DNA from: Parasponia andersonii
Lineage: Eukaryota; Streptophyta; Magnoliopsida; Rosales; Cannabaceae
NCBI GenBank assembly: GCA_002914805.1
Contig: JXTB01000336.1
Span: 93,465-157,464, forward strand
Direction: 5' to 3'
Length of the DNA stretch: 64,000 nucleotides
The stretch's first letter is position 1. Each line of letters starts with the position of its first letter. Below the pieces are notes generated by a model. That model had not been told where the DNA came from, did no database searches, and saw nothing but the letters and a program-made list of their open reading frames with translations. The position numbers and the translations under genes are program-made. This document shows positions 46,241 to 57,551 of this stretch, in pieces.

Positions 46241-48490
46241 TTAAATTTCGTCTAAAATAAACTGTTCTAGATTATGGGTCAAAAAGGATGGTACATGGAC
46301 TTGGGCCAAGCACGTGGGAATTCAGTTTTTATTTTTCTTCAAAGGGTAAATTCACTTGTGTATTTTGTGAAATTGTAATTTATTTTCGTTTTAGTTTATA
46401 AGACAAGTTATCTGTTGTTATTTGTTGGTTTAGCCTTTAAAGTTTGGTAATGATTATTTATTTACATTTAGATAGTAAAGTTTGACAATTTAAGGACCAA
46501 ATTACTTCAAATCAAAAAATTTAGAGGCTTAATTAACATAATTAAAACTTTAAGAATCAAATTATCACGAATTTGATAGTTCATAGACCATTTTTGCCAT
46601 AAACTCATACATCTATTATGTGACATGCATATGGGTGTAGTAAAGTCGTGTTGCATTGATTTGTTGTAAACAACGACGGAACCACCTCAACAGTTTTAAA
46701 CTTTGCACCTTTACATAGTTAATTTCTTCTAGTTAATCAAGAGTTTTTTTTTTCGGTTGTATTTTTACCGTTATAGACTTTCTCCTCAACGAAGCACCCA
46801 TCTATAAAGGCAACTAGGGAGAATTGTAAAAAACTTACGAGAGCATCAACAATGGGCCAATAAGGGTGGTAAGTATAGCTTGGGCTACATAATTAGTCCT
46901 TCATATGTTAGGTATTTTTTTTTAATCTCTATTTGATAATGGTCCACTAATACTTAATATTTCATTATACCTAATTAATTGTCAAATGTCTTCAGTTTTT
47001 TAATTGATAATTAACTCCTGAGTTACTACCCCATAACTCACTTTCAAAGATATTTTGATGTAAAATATCTAAATATATCGTATAGAAGAATATCGTTCCC
47101 TAATCCTTAAGCCTTCGAGTCTAAATTTCTCTAAACAATATACATAAGACTTAGAACAGCAATATCCATGTATTGATAATATTGCAAGTGCTTAAAGTGT
47201 GAGTTTAAAAAATTGTACTTAATATTCACACGTTTATCCAATTATGCTTAAGGTTTAGATTGAAAGATCGTGGTATAGAAGACAGAAAATTTAGAATCCG
47301 CTCATAAGTTATAAAAAACATTAGATTTATTCTCTTCATATATTTTCTGTTTTTATGAATTAATATTACGTACTCATATAGTCAATTATTTTGAAAAATT
47401 ATTTTATTATTCTTAGATCAATCTTCTGCTGTAGAAATCATTTTAAAACCAACACATTAGTCCTAAAATTATTGGTTCTTTGATATAGATCGACCTAAGA
47501 TGAAACCTGCTACTCCATCTCCAATCTCTTCTCCATAATAATCCAAAATTCAAGAGTTCAACTTTTTCTACCAATATAAAAAACTCCCCATCGGCTTCTT
47601 CCTCAGTTTTTTCGGAATTTTTAAACTTGTAAAAATAGATATATTTTATTAAAAACATCGCCAAAGATGGTTCACAGAATCCTCCTAAAATTTTTAATCC
47701 TCCGCGTGCAAGCTCACGGCTCAACCCAAATTTGTGGGATACAAACCTTCTAAGTTCATATCTCCGCCATTCAAAGTATATGGTTATATACGTACAGCTG
47801 TTCTTCGGGGTTGTATAGTAGCCGCTCCTATAGAAAAATACTACAAATCTATCTTCGACTTAAAAAATGATGTTTTTTTTCTTCTTTCCATTGTTCTCTT
47901 TTCTCCATACGCCACATACATCACTGGAAATTGTTTGAAATAAATTTATACTCAAGCACAGCTTCAAGAGAATTTTAAATCCATCAAATACCTATAGAAC
48001 TCATAGATTGTACTTACTAACGGTAGTTGTAAAGATGATGATAATGACTCCAATAATCTTCTTTTTGTTTCTCCAACTTCTTTGTTTTTCCATTTTTTTA
48101 ATTAATTTCCAAACTATAAATAAGCTTCAACAAAAACTAACATTTAAGGAATTTGGGTTATGATATTTATTAGTTTTGTCATGTGTTTCTTCTTTCTCTT
48201 TCTCTTTTTCCATGAACAAGTTCTTCTATTAATTCTATTGCAATTACTTTTGTCAAATTTGCATCATAACAAAATCAAGGAAAAACAAAACAGAGAAGGG
48301 GAGCAGGAGAGATTGCAGAGAAGAAAGAGGTGTGTGACTGGTGTGAAAGAGAAGAGAAAAGTAAGAAAAGGAGTATTGATGTATTGGAGGCATAACCAAA
48401 CCTTTTTTGAACGAATGCTCCTCCGAACTAGGAGGAAATATTATCAAAAGACCAAAAAAGAATTACATGAATCTGTAAAATAGAAGTGAC
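46241..48490. other. Intergenic, no gene recognised
   Basis: AT-rich. Open frames at 47443-47724 (minus) and 48160-48483 (plus) of about 90-107 codons have no recognisable domain, no homology pattern and no clear splice context. The 48160 frame is a hydrophobic run followed by a Lys/Arg-rich tail, a composition easily produced by T-rich then AG-rich DNA. Confidence 0.4.
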
Positions 48491-48679
48491 GTAGGATAAT
48501 ACGAGAAAATGAAAAGAGAATAGGTAGAATAGACGTAATTAGGCAACTAGACAAATTCTAAAAACTGATAAAACGAGAAACTTAAAATTAATTACTCAAA
48601 CTTAAAATAAATCTAATAACTAAACAAAAACCTATATAATGATAGTATGACTAATATTCCTAAAGTACTTAGTTTTGTT

Positions 48680-49345
48680 TGCATCAAGAATTCCTAAATT
48701 ATCCCTATTAATCCAAAGAAAAAGTGAAATTAGAGCAAAGCTCCGCCACATCTTATTATAATTCCTAGAACCTAAAGAAGCCAACTTAACATATCTTTTA
48801 GCTTCTCAGAAAATATGAGAAATATGAACTTGCATATTTTAAAAAAGAGAAGAATTGAATAAATGAACAACAATTGCAAAACCACTTTCAACCCATAATT
48901 TATGCTAACCAAAGTTCAAAGATAAAGAAACAGCATTAATAATAGCCCAAAGCTCGACTTCCCAAGCAATCATCTCATCAAGATAAAAACTAAATCAACT
49001 TTGAACAAAACCATTATGGTTCCAGAAAATATCACCACATGAAACATGACCATGTCAACTCATTGTAAAACTATCAATATTAACTTTTGTCTAACCTTTT
49101 GAATGAAAAACCAAAAGATAGGAACAATACGAGAAGTCTTTCTTCTCAATACCTGAATATTTAACATATCTAAAATCTTTCTATCTTCTAAAGAGTCGAA
49201 ACAATATACCATATTTAATTTGTTGGAAAGCAAAATAGCTCTTTTTTGACGTGAACAATGGTAGTGTCCATACTACAAGAAATATTGTCAAAAATAAGTC
49301 TATTTCTAGAAAACCAGACCAGAATTATGTGAATACAGTTACCAA
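48680..49345 (-). pseudogene. LINE-type RNase H (RVT_3) remnant
   Basis: The minus strand shows 'WFSRNRLIFD' near 49300, 'HGHVSCGDIFWNHNGFVQ' near 49050, 'WEVELWAIINAVSLSLNFG' near 48950 and 'LWVESGFAIVVHLF' near 48880. This is the order and pattern of the RNase H domain that ends plant LINE ORF2 (G-G-I-F-R ... A-E-L-x-A ... L-W-x-E-S-D). There are several stops. Sequence similar to the zf-RVT scrap at 35826 is not present here. Confidence 0.65.
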
Positions 49346-49378
49346 TAACAAAGACTTAATTTGAGGGTTAGAATACTT

Positions 49379-49878
49379 AAGTCATGTTTTGTTTGGCGTA
49401 ATGGAATGGAATGTAATGGACACAATTTCAAAATGACCCAATTCCATTGTTTGGATTGAAAATATAAATAAGAAAAACTTTTTCATTGGAATGAAATATG
49501 GTGGAATTTTATTCCACCCAAGATTAGGTGGAATAACGTGGAATAGAATGAAATATCATTTAATTAATAAAAAAATAAATAATAAAATAAAATAATACTA
49601 AATATAAAATAATTTAATAAAATAATAATTTAATTAATAAAATAATTTAATGCTAAATGTAATTTAAAATACTTAAAATATTCATTTTAAGCTTAAGAGT
49701 ATTTTTATCATTATACAACTAATTCTATTTTTTTTTACAGTTAACCAAATATAAAAATGTCCATTCAGCTACTGATTCAACCACTCTAACCAAATAACAT
49801 AATTACATTACCATTTTTTTCATTCCATTCGGATTACTATTATTATTACCATTATCATTCCACAACTGCAACTATATA
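49379..49878. mobile_element. MITE-like element rich in 'ggaatgg/ccattcc'
   Basis: The left side has 'gtaatggaatggaatgtaat' and the right side 'attacattacca' and 'tttcattccattcgg', an imperfect inverted arrangement about 500 bp long with an AT-rich middle. Approximate flanking repeats 'tacttaag' and 'cacttaat' are seen. It truncates or abuts the LINE remnant. Confidence 0.45.
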
Positions 49879-49884
49879 GACACT

Positions 49885-51040
49885 TAATATTAATCAAGTT
49901 CCACATTTTTTTATATAGTTTTTAGATCTCTGATCTTATATATGGTATCACTTTAGTTTTTTTTTCACTTTTTTATCTAGTTTAGTCATTATTTAAACTT
50001 AGGTCCTCAATCTTTACATAATATATAACTTAGGTCTTTATTCTTTATTTTGTAGCTTTTAACTCCTTAAATTTTAATTTTTGTAACATTGAGGTCCTTT
50101 TAAGTTAATTTTGAATTAAAATTAAAATCTAATCAAATTGTATTAAATAAATTAATGAAAACTACCAATTCAAAGGTAACATCAAAATGATTTAATTAGA
50201 TACCTACTAAAATACATACCAAAGCTATGCATGTCAAAACCCATAATTTTTATATAAATTACTGTTTATTTGTCAACTAAGAGACTTTTAGACTTTTTTT
50301 TTGAAAAATTTTAGACTATTTTTTAAATGTTGTGAGTTCATAAAATTACTAAAAATGAATTTTATGACTATTAATAAGAAATTATCATTAAATACTACTT
50401 TTTTTCTCTTGTTATGTCCATGTATGTACTCAATCGGTATCTATCCATAAATATTAATTTTTGTACTATTAACTATTATCATTATCAAAAGTCATGATTT
50501 TCTATAAATTAATGTCTATCTATTATTTAAGAGGTTTTTAAACTTCTTTAATTATTTATGAGTTTTAACCTAACAAAATGTTGATTAGTTTATGGAATTG
50601 GAGAAAATAAACTTTGCCACTATTAGTAAGAATTCATAATTAAATTGTACAATATTATTAGTAGTAAGAATTAATTACAAATAGTATTATTATTTAGATT
50701 CTTTTTTTTTTAAAAAATGCCTTATTGGCATTGAATATGTAATTGATAGTTTTCATTAGTTTATTTAGTATAATTTGATCAGAGTTGGATTTTAATTCAA
50801 AAGAACCTAATTATTACAAAATTTAAAGCTTGAGAGTCAAAAGCTACAAAACAAAATAATGTGGACTTAAATAATACATTGTGTAAAGGTTAAGGACTTA
50901 AGTGATATTAAAATTATTAAATAATGATTTAACTAGATAAAAAAGTAAAAAATAAACTAAAATGATACGAACGTGTAAAGTTAAGAATCTAAAAATTGCA
51001 AAAAAAAAAAATATATTAGAGATCTAGTTAATATTTAGGG
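49885..51040. mobile_element. Non-autonomous element with about 260-bp terminal inverted repeats
   Basis: The left arm (49910-50180) includes 'tcactttagttttttttttc', 'ttttttatctagtttagtca', 'tttgtagcttttaactcc' and 'ctaatcaaattgtattaaat'. The complement of 50735-51010 includes the same blocks in the same order ('tcattttagttta', 'ttttttatctagttaaatca', 'ttttgtagcttttgactc', 'ctgatcaaattatactaaat'). Long inverted repeats around a non-coding core suit a MULE-type or fold-back non-autonomous element. Confidence 0.7.
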
Positions 51041-51094
51041 GAAAAGATTAGATACCGCAAGCGATATAAATCCTATAAAATTTATTGTAGTTAT

Positions 51095-52175
51095 GTAATG
51101 GGTGGCTCTATTGTCACCCCTCTTTTTTCTTTTTCTTTTTTCTCTTTACCCCTCTTATAATTATATTCTTCAAAAAATGTTAAAATTTCTTTTTACACAC
51201 CTTTTATATTTTCATTAAGTACAAAAATACACATTGATAAATATTTCTTTATATTTCATTTCACATAATCATTATAATTTACTATCCATTAGTTTTTAGA
51301 ACCCAACATTTTTTTTAATCTTACCCATCATTTTTATTATATTGCTTTCTTAGTTTATTTAGGCAGTGGGTGAAGAAGTCACTAAGATTGGAACTCAACA
51401 TAGTAATAAAGATTTTACAGTTAAAGATCACAAAATGTCCAAAAATAAAATTTGAATATGTACATGAAAGATTCGATTTTTCGTATAGAGAAAGAATGAA
51501 AAAATAAGAAGAAGAAGAAGAAATGATTTATGCTTAAAAAGCCTATATATAATGTACGGTATTTTCTGCTGGTTATTTTAAAACTATATATAATTACCTT
51601 TAAAAAAACTGTATCCGACGAAGGAATCACATATACTATACATATGACTTATCTTTAAAAAAGATATATGAAAGATATGAATTATCCTAAAAAAAAACAT
51701 CTATGATTGAAAAATGCATTTAAGAACGAAAGTTGAAGGAAAAAAAACCTCCATCTCTTAGACTTCCATCCTTATATAAACACAAATAATAAAAAAAAAA
51801 CTTAAACAATTTTTGATCTCTTAGACGCAAAATAAAATAAATAAATATTAATTCTATTAAATTAAACAAAAGATTGTCTTATTACAATCAAAATCATTAT
51901 AATTAGTAGAATCAAAATATTTTGCATTAACAATTTATTATAAACATTAAATCGTATAAAATTTTTACTTCTTAAGATTTGACATAATTTTCATACGAGT
52001 GATATATTTTGTATGTGAGTGTATTAAGAGTTAATATTGTGTTATTTAATATTACATGAGGATTCTTATGTCATTTTATAGTAGGATATTTTTGTGAATA
52101 ACTAATTAGATAATTAATTAGAAAAGGGGTGAGGGACGAAATTACAGGGGTGGCAAATGGCCAAATAGAGTCCCC
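51095..52175. mobile_element. Possible non-autonomous DNA element with 'ggtggctctatt' ends
   Basis: The left end has 'gggtggctctattgtcaccc' then 'ctc'. The complement of the right end has 'gggggactctatttggccat' then 'ttgccacccc'. Inside each, pyrimidine-rich stretches ending in 'acccctctt' and 'cacccctttt' follow. The middle is AT-rich and non-coding. Confidence 0.45.
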
Positions 52176-53300
52176 CTTATGTATTATATATATATATATA
52201 TGCCTACTGGATTGACAACCTATTCGGTAGGTATTTTTTGTTATCTATGTATAAATATTTTTTTTAGTCATTGAATCATTATCTAAAAATAATTCAATAA
52301 CTATAATAAGATAGATGAAAAGGTGTGCATCATTAACATTATTTCTTTCTTTTATTTTTTATTATAAAAAATGTGCATGACAAATTTTCGTTAGTCAAAA
52401 TGATACCTATGTATAGGTTAAAAAAAATACCTATTGAATTGGTGCCCATATATATATTTGGGTAATATTTTAGTAAATATTTTTGTTTTTGCTCTATGAA
52501 TAAGTACTCTAATTTAGACTATTAAACTTTGATCCGATGACTATTATAATATTGATAATTTTACTAAAATTTTTAGTATAATAAATATTTATATACATAT
52601 AGAAAGTTACTTAAAATATAAAAGAAGTGCAACTTATTAATGACATGATAAGTTAGACAATGTTTTCTAATTCCCTTTCTATTATTTTTTCTTTTCATTC
52701 TCATTCTATCATTGATTCTTATATTTTCAGTCCATTGTACCGAAGGTTTTAATTTTGTATTTAATATATGAAATTATTTGGAAGTTACAGATTTATTAAT
52801 CCATTGAAAATGACAAGTCTTTTTTGGTGTTTTTTTTATACTAAAAAACCTATACACACAAAAAAGTTGTCAATTAAAAATTTTATATTCATTTATTTGC
52901 TACTCGGTCAGAATATGAAAGTTACAAATTTTAAAGCTAAAATCAAACCATTAATAAAATATTGACTTTTCATTAAAAAAAATAAAATATTGTTTTTTAT
53001 TTTATTTTCTCCAACAAAACCACATTACAAGATGAATTTTTTTGCCTCATTCCTCACGTGTGTTTTGATTTCGCATTTCTCTTTCTTTATTATGTAATAT
53101 CAAGTCTAGTGATATGGGTAGTTTTGCGTTTTATTTTTGTGTTTTATTCTCTCAAAAAAATAATAATTTTTCTTTTTGGGAATGGTTATTTTAGGCAAGC
53201 TTACTTATAAGGAATTAAAAAGAAAAAAAAATTGAGAAAAAAAAAATTGTGAATGGTTATTCTAAGTGGGATTACTTAGAAAGATTGAATCGGAACAAAA
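52176..53300. other. Intergenic, no gene recognised
   Basis: AT-rich with a short (TA)n run near 52187-52202. The small plus-strand frame at 52768-52965 has no family features. Confidence 0.5.
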
Positions 53301-53304
53301 ATAG

Positions 53305-53700
53305 ATTAGTGTGACTCAAAACCGGCATCTTCAGCTTCAGACTGCTTTTTTCTATTCAGATTTTCAGACCCAAAACGCTGGAATAAATTGTCGTTTAGTA
53401 TATTACATTTGCTCGATGACAGAAGGTATAGTAAATGGTGCTTTTCAAAAGACTTTCTTTATAAGTCTCTTTTTCCACAAACAAAGCTATGTTGTCTGGC
53501 ACTGAAGTCTGAAGATCGCAAAGCTCTCGAAAAGGAGTAAGCATAAGATATATATGCAGAGGGCATCTTCGCTTAGGTGGAAAAGCTATTTTTTTTAGGT
53601 CAAAACGCTCCTAGGAACATGGTACGTTCAGCTCTTTATCAAACTACATATTGTAAAAAATGTAATTAAAAGTGATAATTTTATACTAAAGAACGCATGT
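53305..53700 (+). repeat. Dispersed ~1-kb unit, copy C (partial)
   Basis: Shares with copies A and B, in the same order: 'catcttcagcttcag', 'ttctattcagattttcaga', 'attgtcgtttagta', 'ttttcaaaagactttct', 'gtctctttttccac', 'gcaaagctctcgaaaagga' plus 'gtaagc', and 'aaactacatattgtaaa'. The spacer between halves is far shorter than in A. It lies some 28 kb from A and B. Confidence 0.6.
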
Positions 53701-53742
53701 CTGTATTCTATTTATTGGGTTGCTTTCGCAAGCGATTGTATC

Positions 53743-53748
<6 letters not shown>

Positions 53749-53783
<35 letters not shown>
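53749..53783. repeat. (AT)n microsatellite
   Basis: About 17 TA units just before the second assembly gap. Confidence 0.9.
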
Positions 53784-53786
<3 letters not shown>

Positions 53787-53959
53787 ACACAAGCCGGGAT
53801 TTTTTTTATTAGGTATTTCTTTACTAGAATTAAAATTAAAATTAATAATGCATGCATTTTTACGACAAAAAAAATAAAAAAAATTAAATAATATGTATTT
53901 ACTTTTATTATTTTTTTCAACTATTCAAATTATTTTATATCCGTTAGATTATGATCTAA

Positions 53960-54028
53960 NNNNNNNNNNNNNNNNNNNNNNNNNNNNNNNNNNNNNNNNN
54001 NNNNNNNNNNNNNNNNNNNNNNNNNNNN
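53960..54028. other. Assembly gap (N run)
   Basis: 69 Ns. Confidence 0.99.
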
Positions 54029-54571
54029 GGCACTAACGTCGTTGTCTTATATCCAGTACACTAATACTAAAAAAAATGTGCTAATCCTAAATTTAGCATA
54101 ATAAATTATATTTGGCACATATTTATGTTTTTTTTTTGGATATTGATTTTCCTCCAATGCACCATATTAAAAAATAATGCTATTTTGTATTTAAATAATA
54201 CTTTTATTTAGAAAGAATTTTTTTCTACTTCAAACTACTATTATTTTATTATCTAATTATAAAATTATAAAAATTTCACCTCTCCTACATAGTATGAAAG
54301 ATTTTCCACTCTTTCCTTCACTTATGATGATTTCATTTTCTTTATTTTATGAAATATATACGTGGTAAAGTAATGAATAAAAACTCTAATTAGTAGAAAT
54401 TTAATTTTGACAAAATTGTAAATAATACTTAATGAAGAAAATTTTAAAAATATATAAATATATCAAATTTGGCCAAATTGTAAAATATACACATATGTTA
54501 AGGCTTCGATCGATATCGGGGAGCGAAAACATAGAGCCCTCATTCTATTCAGATTTAAGCCGAGGGGATCA
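54029..54571. other. Intergenic, no gene recognised
   Basis: AT-rich. The first 100 bp after the gap may be part of an element that continues into the gap. Confidence 0.4.
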
Positions 54572-54588
54572 AAGCTCTTATCTAGTTA

Positions 54589-54752
54589 TTTTTTTTTTTT
54601 TTAAAAATGAGACTTAACTAATGACTACCACTTACTACAAATTTAAAGGAAAATAACATACACACATTCTACCAAGGTTTGAACCCCTGACCCTCCCAAA
54701 CTCATACACACGTCCCTCAAGCCTTGGACCAACTGTACTAGCCCCAATTAGC
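54589..54752 (-). mobile_element. tRNA-derived SINE with poly(A) tail
   Basis: Read on the minus strand it starts 'ggggctagtacagttggtcc' (A-box-like 'tagtacagttgg'), continues to 'aggggttcaaaccttgg' (B box 'ggttcaaacc') at tRNA-like spacing, and ends in 14 A's at 54589-54602. Imperfect 17-bp direct repeats flank it (54572-54588 and 54753-54769, 13 of 17 matching), as expected for target-primed insertion. Confidence 0.75.
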
Positions 54753-54815
54753 AAGCTTCAATCTAGTTTAAATAAGAGTTGTGCAATCTTATTAAGAGGT
54801 TTACCATAGGGAAAA

Positions 54816-56078
54816 TATGGTGTCCAAGATTCTCACATGCATATTAAGCCAATAATAAACATGTTCTAATTGTATATTAGGTCTCTAGAAGTCATTAATA
54901 CAATTTAAATAGTAACATGTTCATTCAATATATTATGTGCATTTATATGCATGCTATTACACTAATGCTTGTCGAAGTGTCCCAATGCAGTGTAAAAGTT
55001 CAATACCCTCAGAGAGAGAGTTGGATATATTAAATAGACAAAGAATATATTTATGAAGACAATAGTATGTGCACATGCATTAAGATCATACTTGTTGATA
55101 AATTGGATAAATAGTAGTTTTTTGGTAAAATTCAATTTTCACGCATTTCAGAGTCGAATTCACTATGTGTTTAACACATTAAATAACTTTAATTTAATAT
55201 TTAGGACTAATTTATAGTATTTTATTGGTCGACTCTAAGTAAACATGAGATGACATTCACGACACTGATTTGTATTTTATTTTACTAAGATAGCTTAGAT
55301 TTAGCTTAATCGCATAATATCATTTTTGTGCATTTTAATTATTAAGTGATAATACTGTATTTGCATTACTAATTAGAGTCTAATTGACTTATTTTTATGT
55401 TTAATGATTAGTTATGAGGCTAGGTTTTACTAGATTATAATAAGACCTATCACATGGGATCATAAAGTCAAAGTATGATTAGTTTTCATTTTCTAAGTTA
55501 AGATTCACCAACTTTGTCAATACTTAGGTTTATGGAAATAACCAATAACATGGTGAATAAGATAAGGATGATTTAAAGCTTGACACATAGAAAGTAAAGT
55601 GTAAAATACCTAAAATATACCTCAGAATTTAAGTTATGTCTTTTCTTAACCATTAAGTATTGATTTTGGACCAAATCTGGTCATTTGCTTTCCTTTCTCT
55701 CCAACCACAACTTGAGACTCTCCAACTAATTCTTAGACTTCTCTCAATTTCTTTTAACTATATCCAAGAGTTTCTAAGTGGTAGAACTCAAGTTGGAGCT
55801 CTAGAAAGTAAGATAAGTCCAAACTAGTCAAGGTAATTCTACTAGTTCTTCTCTCTAGGTCTTATCCTTTCATTTCAATTCTCTATCTGTTCCTATTTAA
55901 ATAATGGTTTCTCTAAGTTCTCTTGAGTCCTAAAATCAGTTTCAAATCCTTGAAAATTAGTTTGGTGGAGGTAGAAGGCAAGAACTTCATAAAAAGTACA
56001 AACTAGTTAAGGTGAGCATTATGTAGGATTTTGAACTTATAGTTATTTTTTTTTTTTTTATTTCAGCTCTTAAACTAG
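54816..56078 (+). repeat. Gypsy 5' LTR, 3'-truncated
   Basis: Starts 'tatggtgtccaagattctca', matching 'tgtgatgcccaagattctca' of the 3' LTR. It stays collinear with the solo LTR for about 1.26 kb, up to 'cagctcttaaacta', then switches abruptly to pol sequence. Confidence 0.85.
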
Positions 56079-56110
56079 AGAAGGGATGCATGGGTTAGTT
56101 AGCCAACATA

Positions 56111-57546
56111 ATGGACACTAGAGAAGAGTTAAAAGTGAAGCCTAAGAAAGTGCTGGTAGTTAATAAATTTCTTGATGTATTTCTTGAATATTTGTCTGGG
56201 TTACCTCCTAATAGAGAGATAGAGTTTGTTATTGACTTATTGCTTGGTACGACTCCTATTTCCAAGGCACTTTATAGAATGGTTCCAGCAAATTTAAAAG
56301 AATTAAAAGTACAATTATAAGAATTATTGGACAAAGGTATTATTCGCCCAAGCTTTTCACTATGGGGTGCTCCAGTTTTGTTTGTAAAGAAAAAAAATGA
56401 GACTATGAGGCTTTGCATTGATTGTAAAGAGTTGAATAAGGTCACAATCAAAAATAAGTATCCCCTTCCAAGAATTAATAATTTGTTTGATCAACTACAA
56501 TGAGCTTTTGTATTTTCAAAGATTGATTTAAGGTCACGATACCACCAATTGAAAACTAATTAGGAAGATATTCCAAAAATAGTTTTCAGAACAAGATACA
56601 GGCACTATAAGTTTTTAGTGATGCCCTTTGGATTAACTGATGCCCTAGCTACTTTCATGGACATGATGAATAGAGTGTTCAAAGATTTTTTAGATAAATT
56701 AGTTATAGTTTTCATCAATGATATTTTGATTTACTCACTTTCAAGGAGGAGCATATGGAACATTTGAGGACCATTTTGAGAATTCTAAAGGAAAAGCAGT
56801 TGTATGCTAAGTTTAAGAAGTACAAATTTTGGTTGGAGAAAGTTATCTTCCTTAGTCATGCGGTTTCTAAAAATAATATTTCTGTGGATCTAATGATAGT
56901 TGAAGTTGTGAGTAATTGGCCAAGACCTATAAATGTTTCAGAGACTCGTAGTTTCTTGGCTGGTTATTATAGATGTTTTGTTGAAGGGTTCTCGAAGCTG
57001 GCTTCTCTATTGACTCTTTTAACAAGAAAGAATATGAAGCTTTAATAGAACGATAATTGTGAAAAGAGTTTTGGGGAATTGAAGCATCATTTGATAATAA
57101 CCTCTATACTTTCAATACTGTCTGAATCAGAAGGATTTGTTATTTATAATATTGCCTCGAAGAATGGTCTAGGATGTGTTCTAGTGTAAAATGACAAAGT
57201 CATTACTTATGCCTCTAGGCAATTGAAGGAATATCAAAAGAAGTATCCTATTCATGATTTAGAGCTAGTAGCAGTTATTTTTGCACTAAAAATTTGGAAA
57301 TACTATCTTTATGGGAAGAAATGTGAGATCTATATAGATTACAAGAGTCTCAAGTACTTCTTTACCTAAAAGGAACTGAATATGAGACAAAGAAGATGAC
57401 TTGCACTAGCATAAGATTATGACTATAAGATTAACTATCATCTAGGAAAAACCAATGTAATTGCTGATGCCCTAAGTAGGAAATCATTGGCTACTATAAC
57501 TGTTGAGTATGTTGACATGAAGCATCTTTTAATAGATTTACATAAG
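56111..57546 (+). pseudogene. Gypsy reverse transcriptase and RNase H remnant
   Basis: Motifs in order: '[20 protein letters not shown]' (just before RT), '[20 protein letters not shown]', 'FSKIDLRSRYHQLK', '[19 protein letters not shown]', and 'FINDILIYS' near 56710-56736, where the usual catalytic D-D pair reads N-D. Then come 'FLAGYYRCFVEGFSKLASL', and the RNase H part with '[20 protein letters not shown]' and 'INYHLGKTNVIADALSRKS' near 57430-57487. In-frame stops begin at 56318. It joins the LTR directly, without gag or protease. Confidence 0.9.
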
Positions 57547-57551
57547 TTAGA

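Noticed and set aside
47443..47724. 93-codon minus-strand frame
   Set aside because: No recognisable domain, and codon content is typical of random AT-rich DNA.
48160..48483. 107-codon plus-strand frame with hydrophobic N terminus and basic tail
   Set aside because: Could mimic a secreted basic peptide, but it follows directly from a T-rich stretch then an AG-rich stretch. No splice sites, promoter or family pattern support it.
54540..54760. A tRNA gene on the minus strand
   Set aside because: A and B box-like motifs are present but the sequence does not fold as a full tRNA, continues into an unrelated body and ends in poly(A); a SINE fits better.
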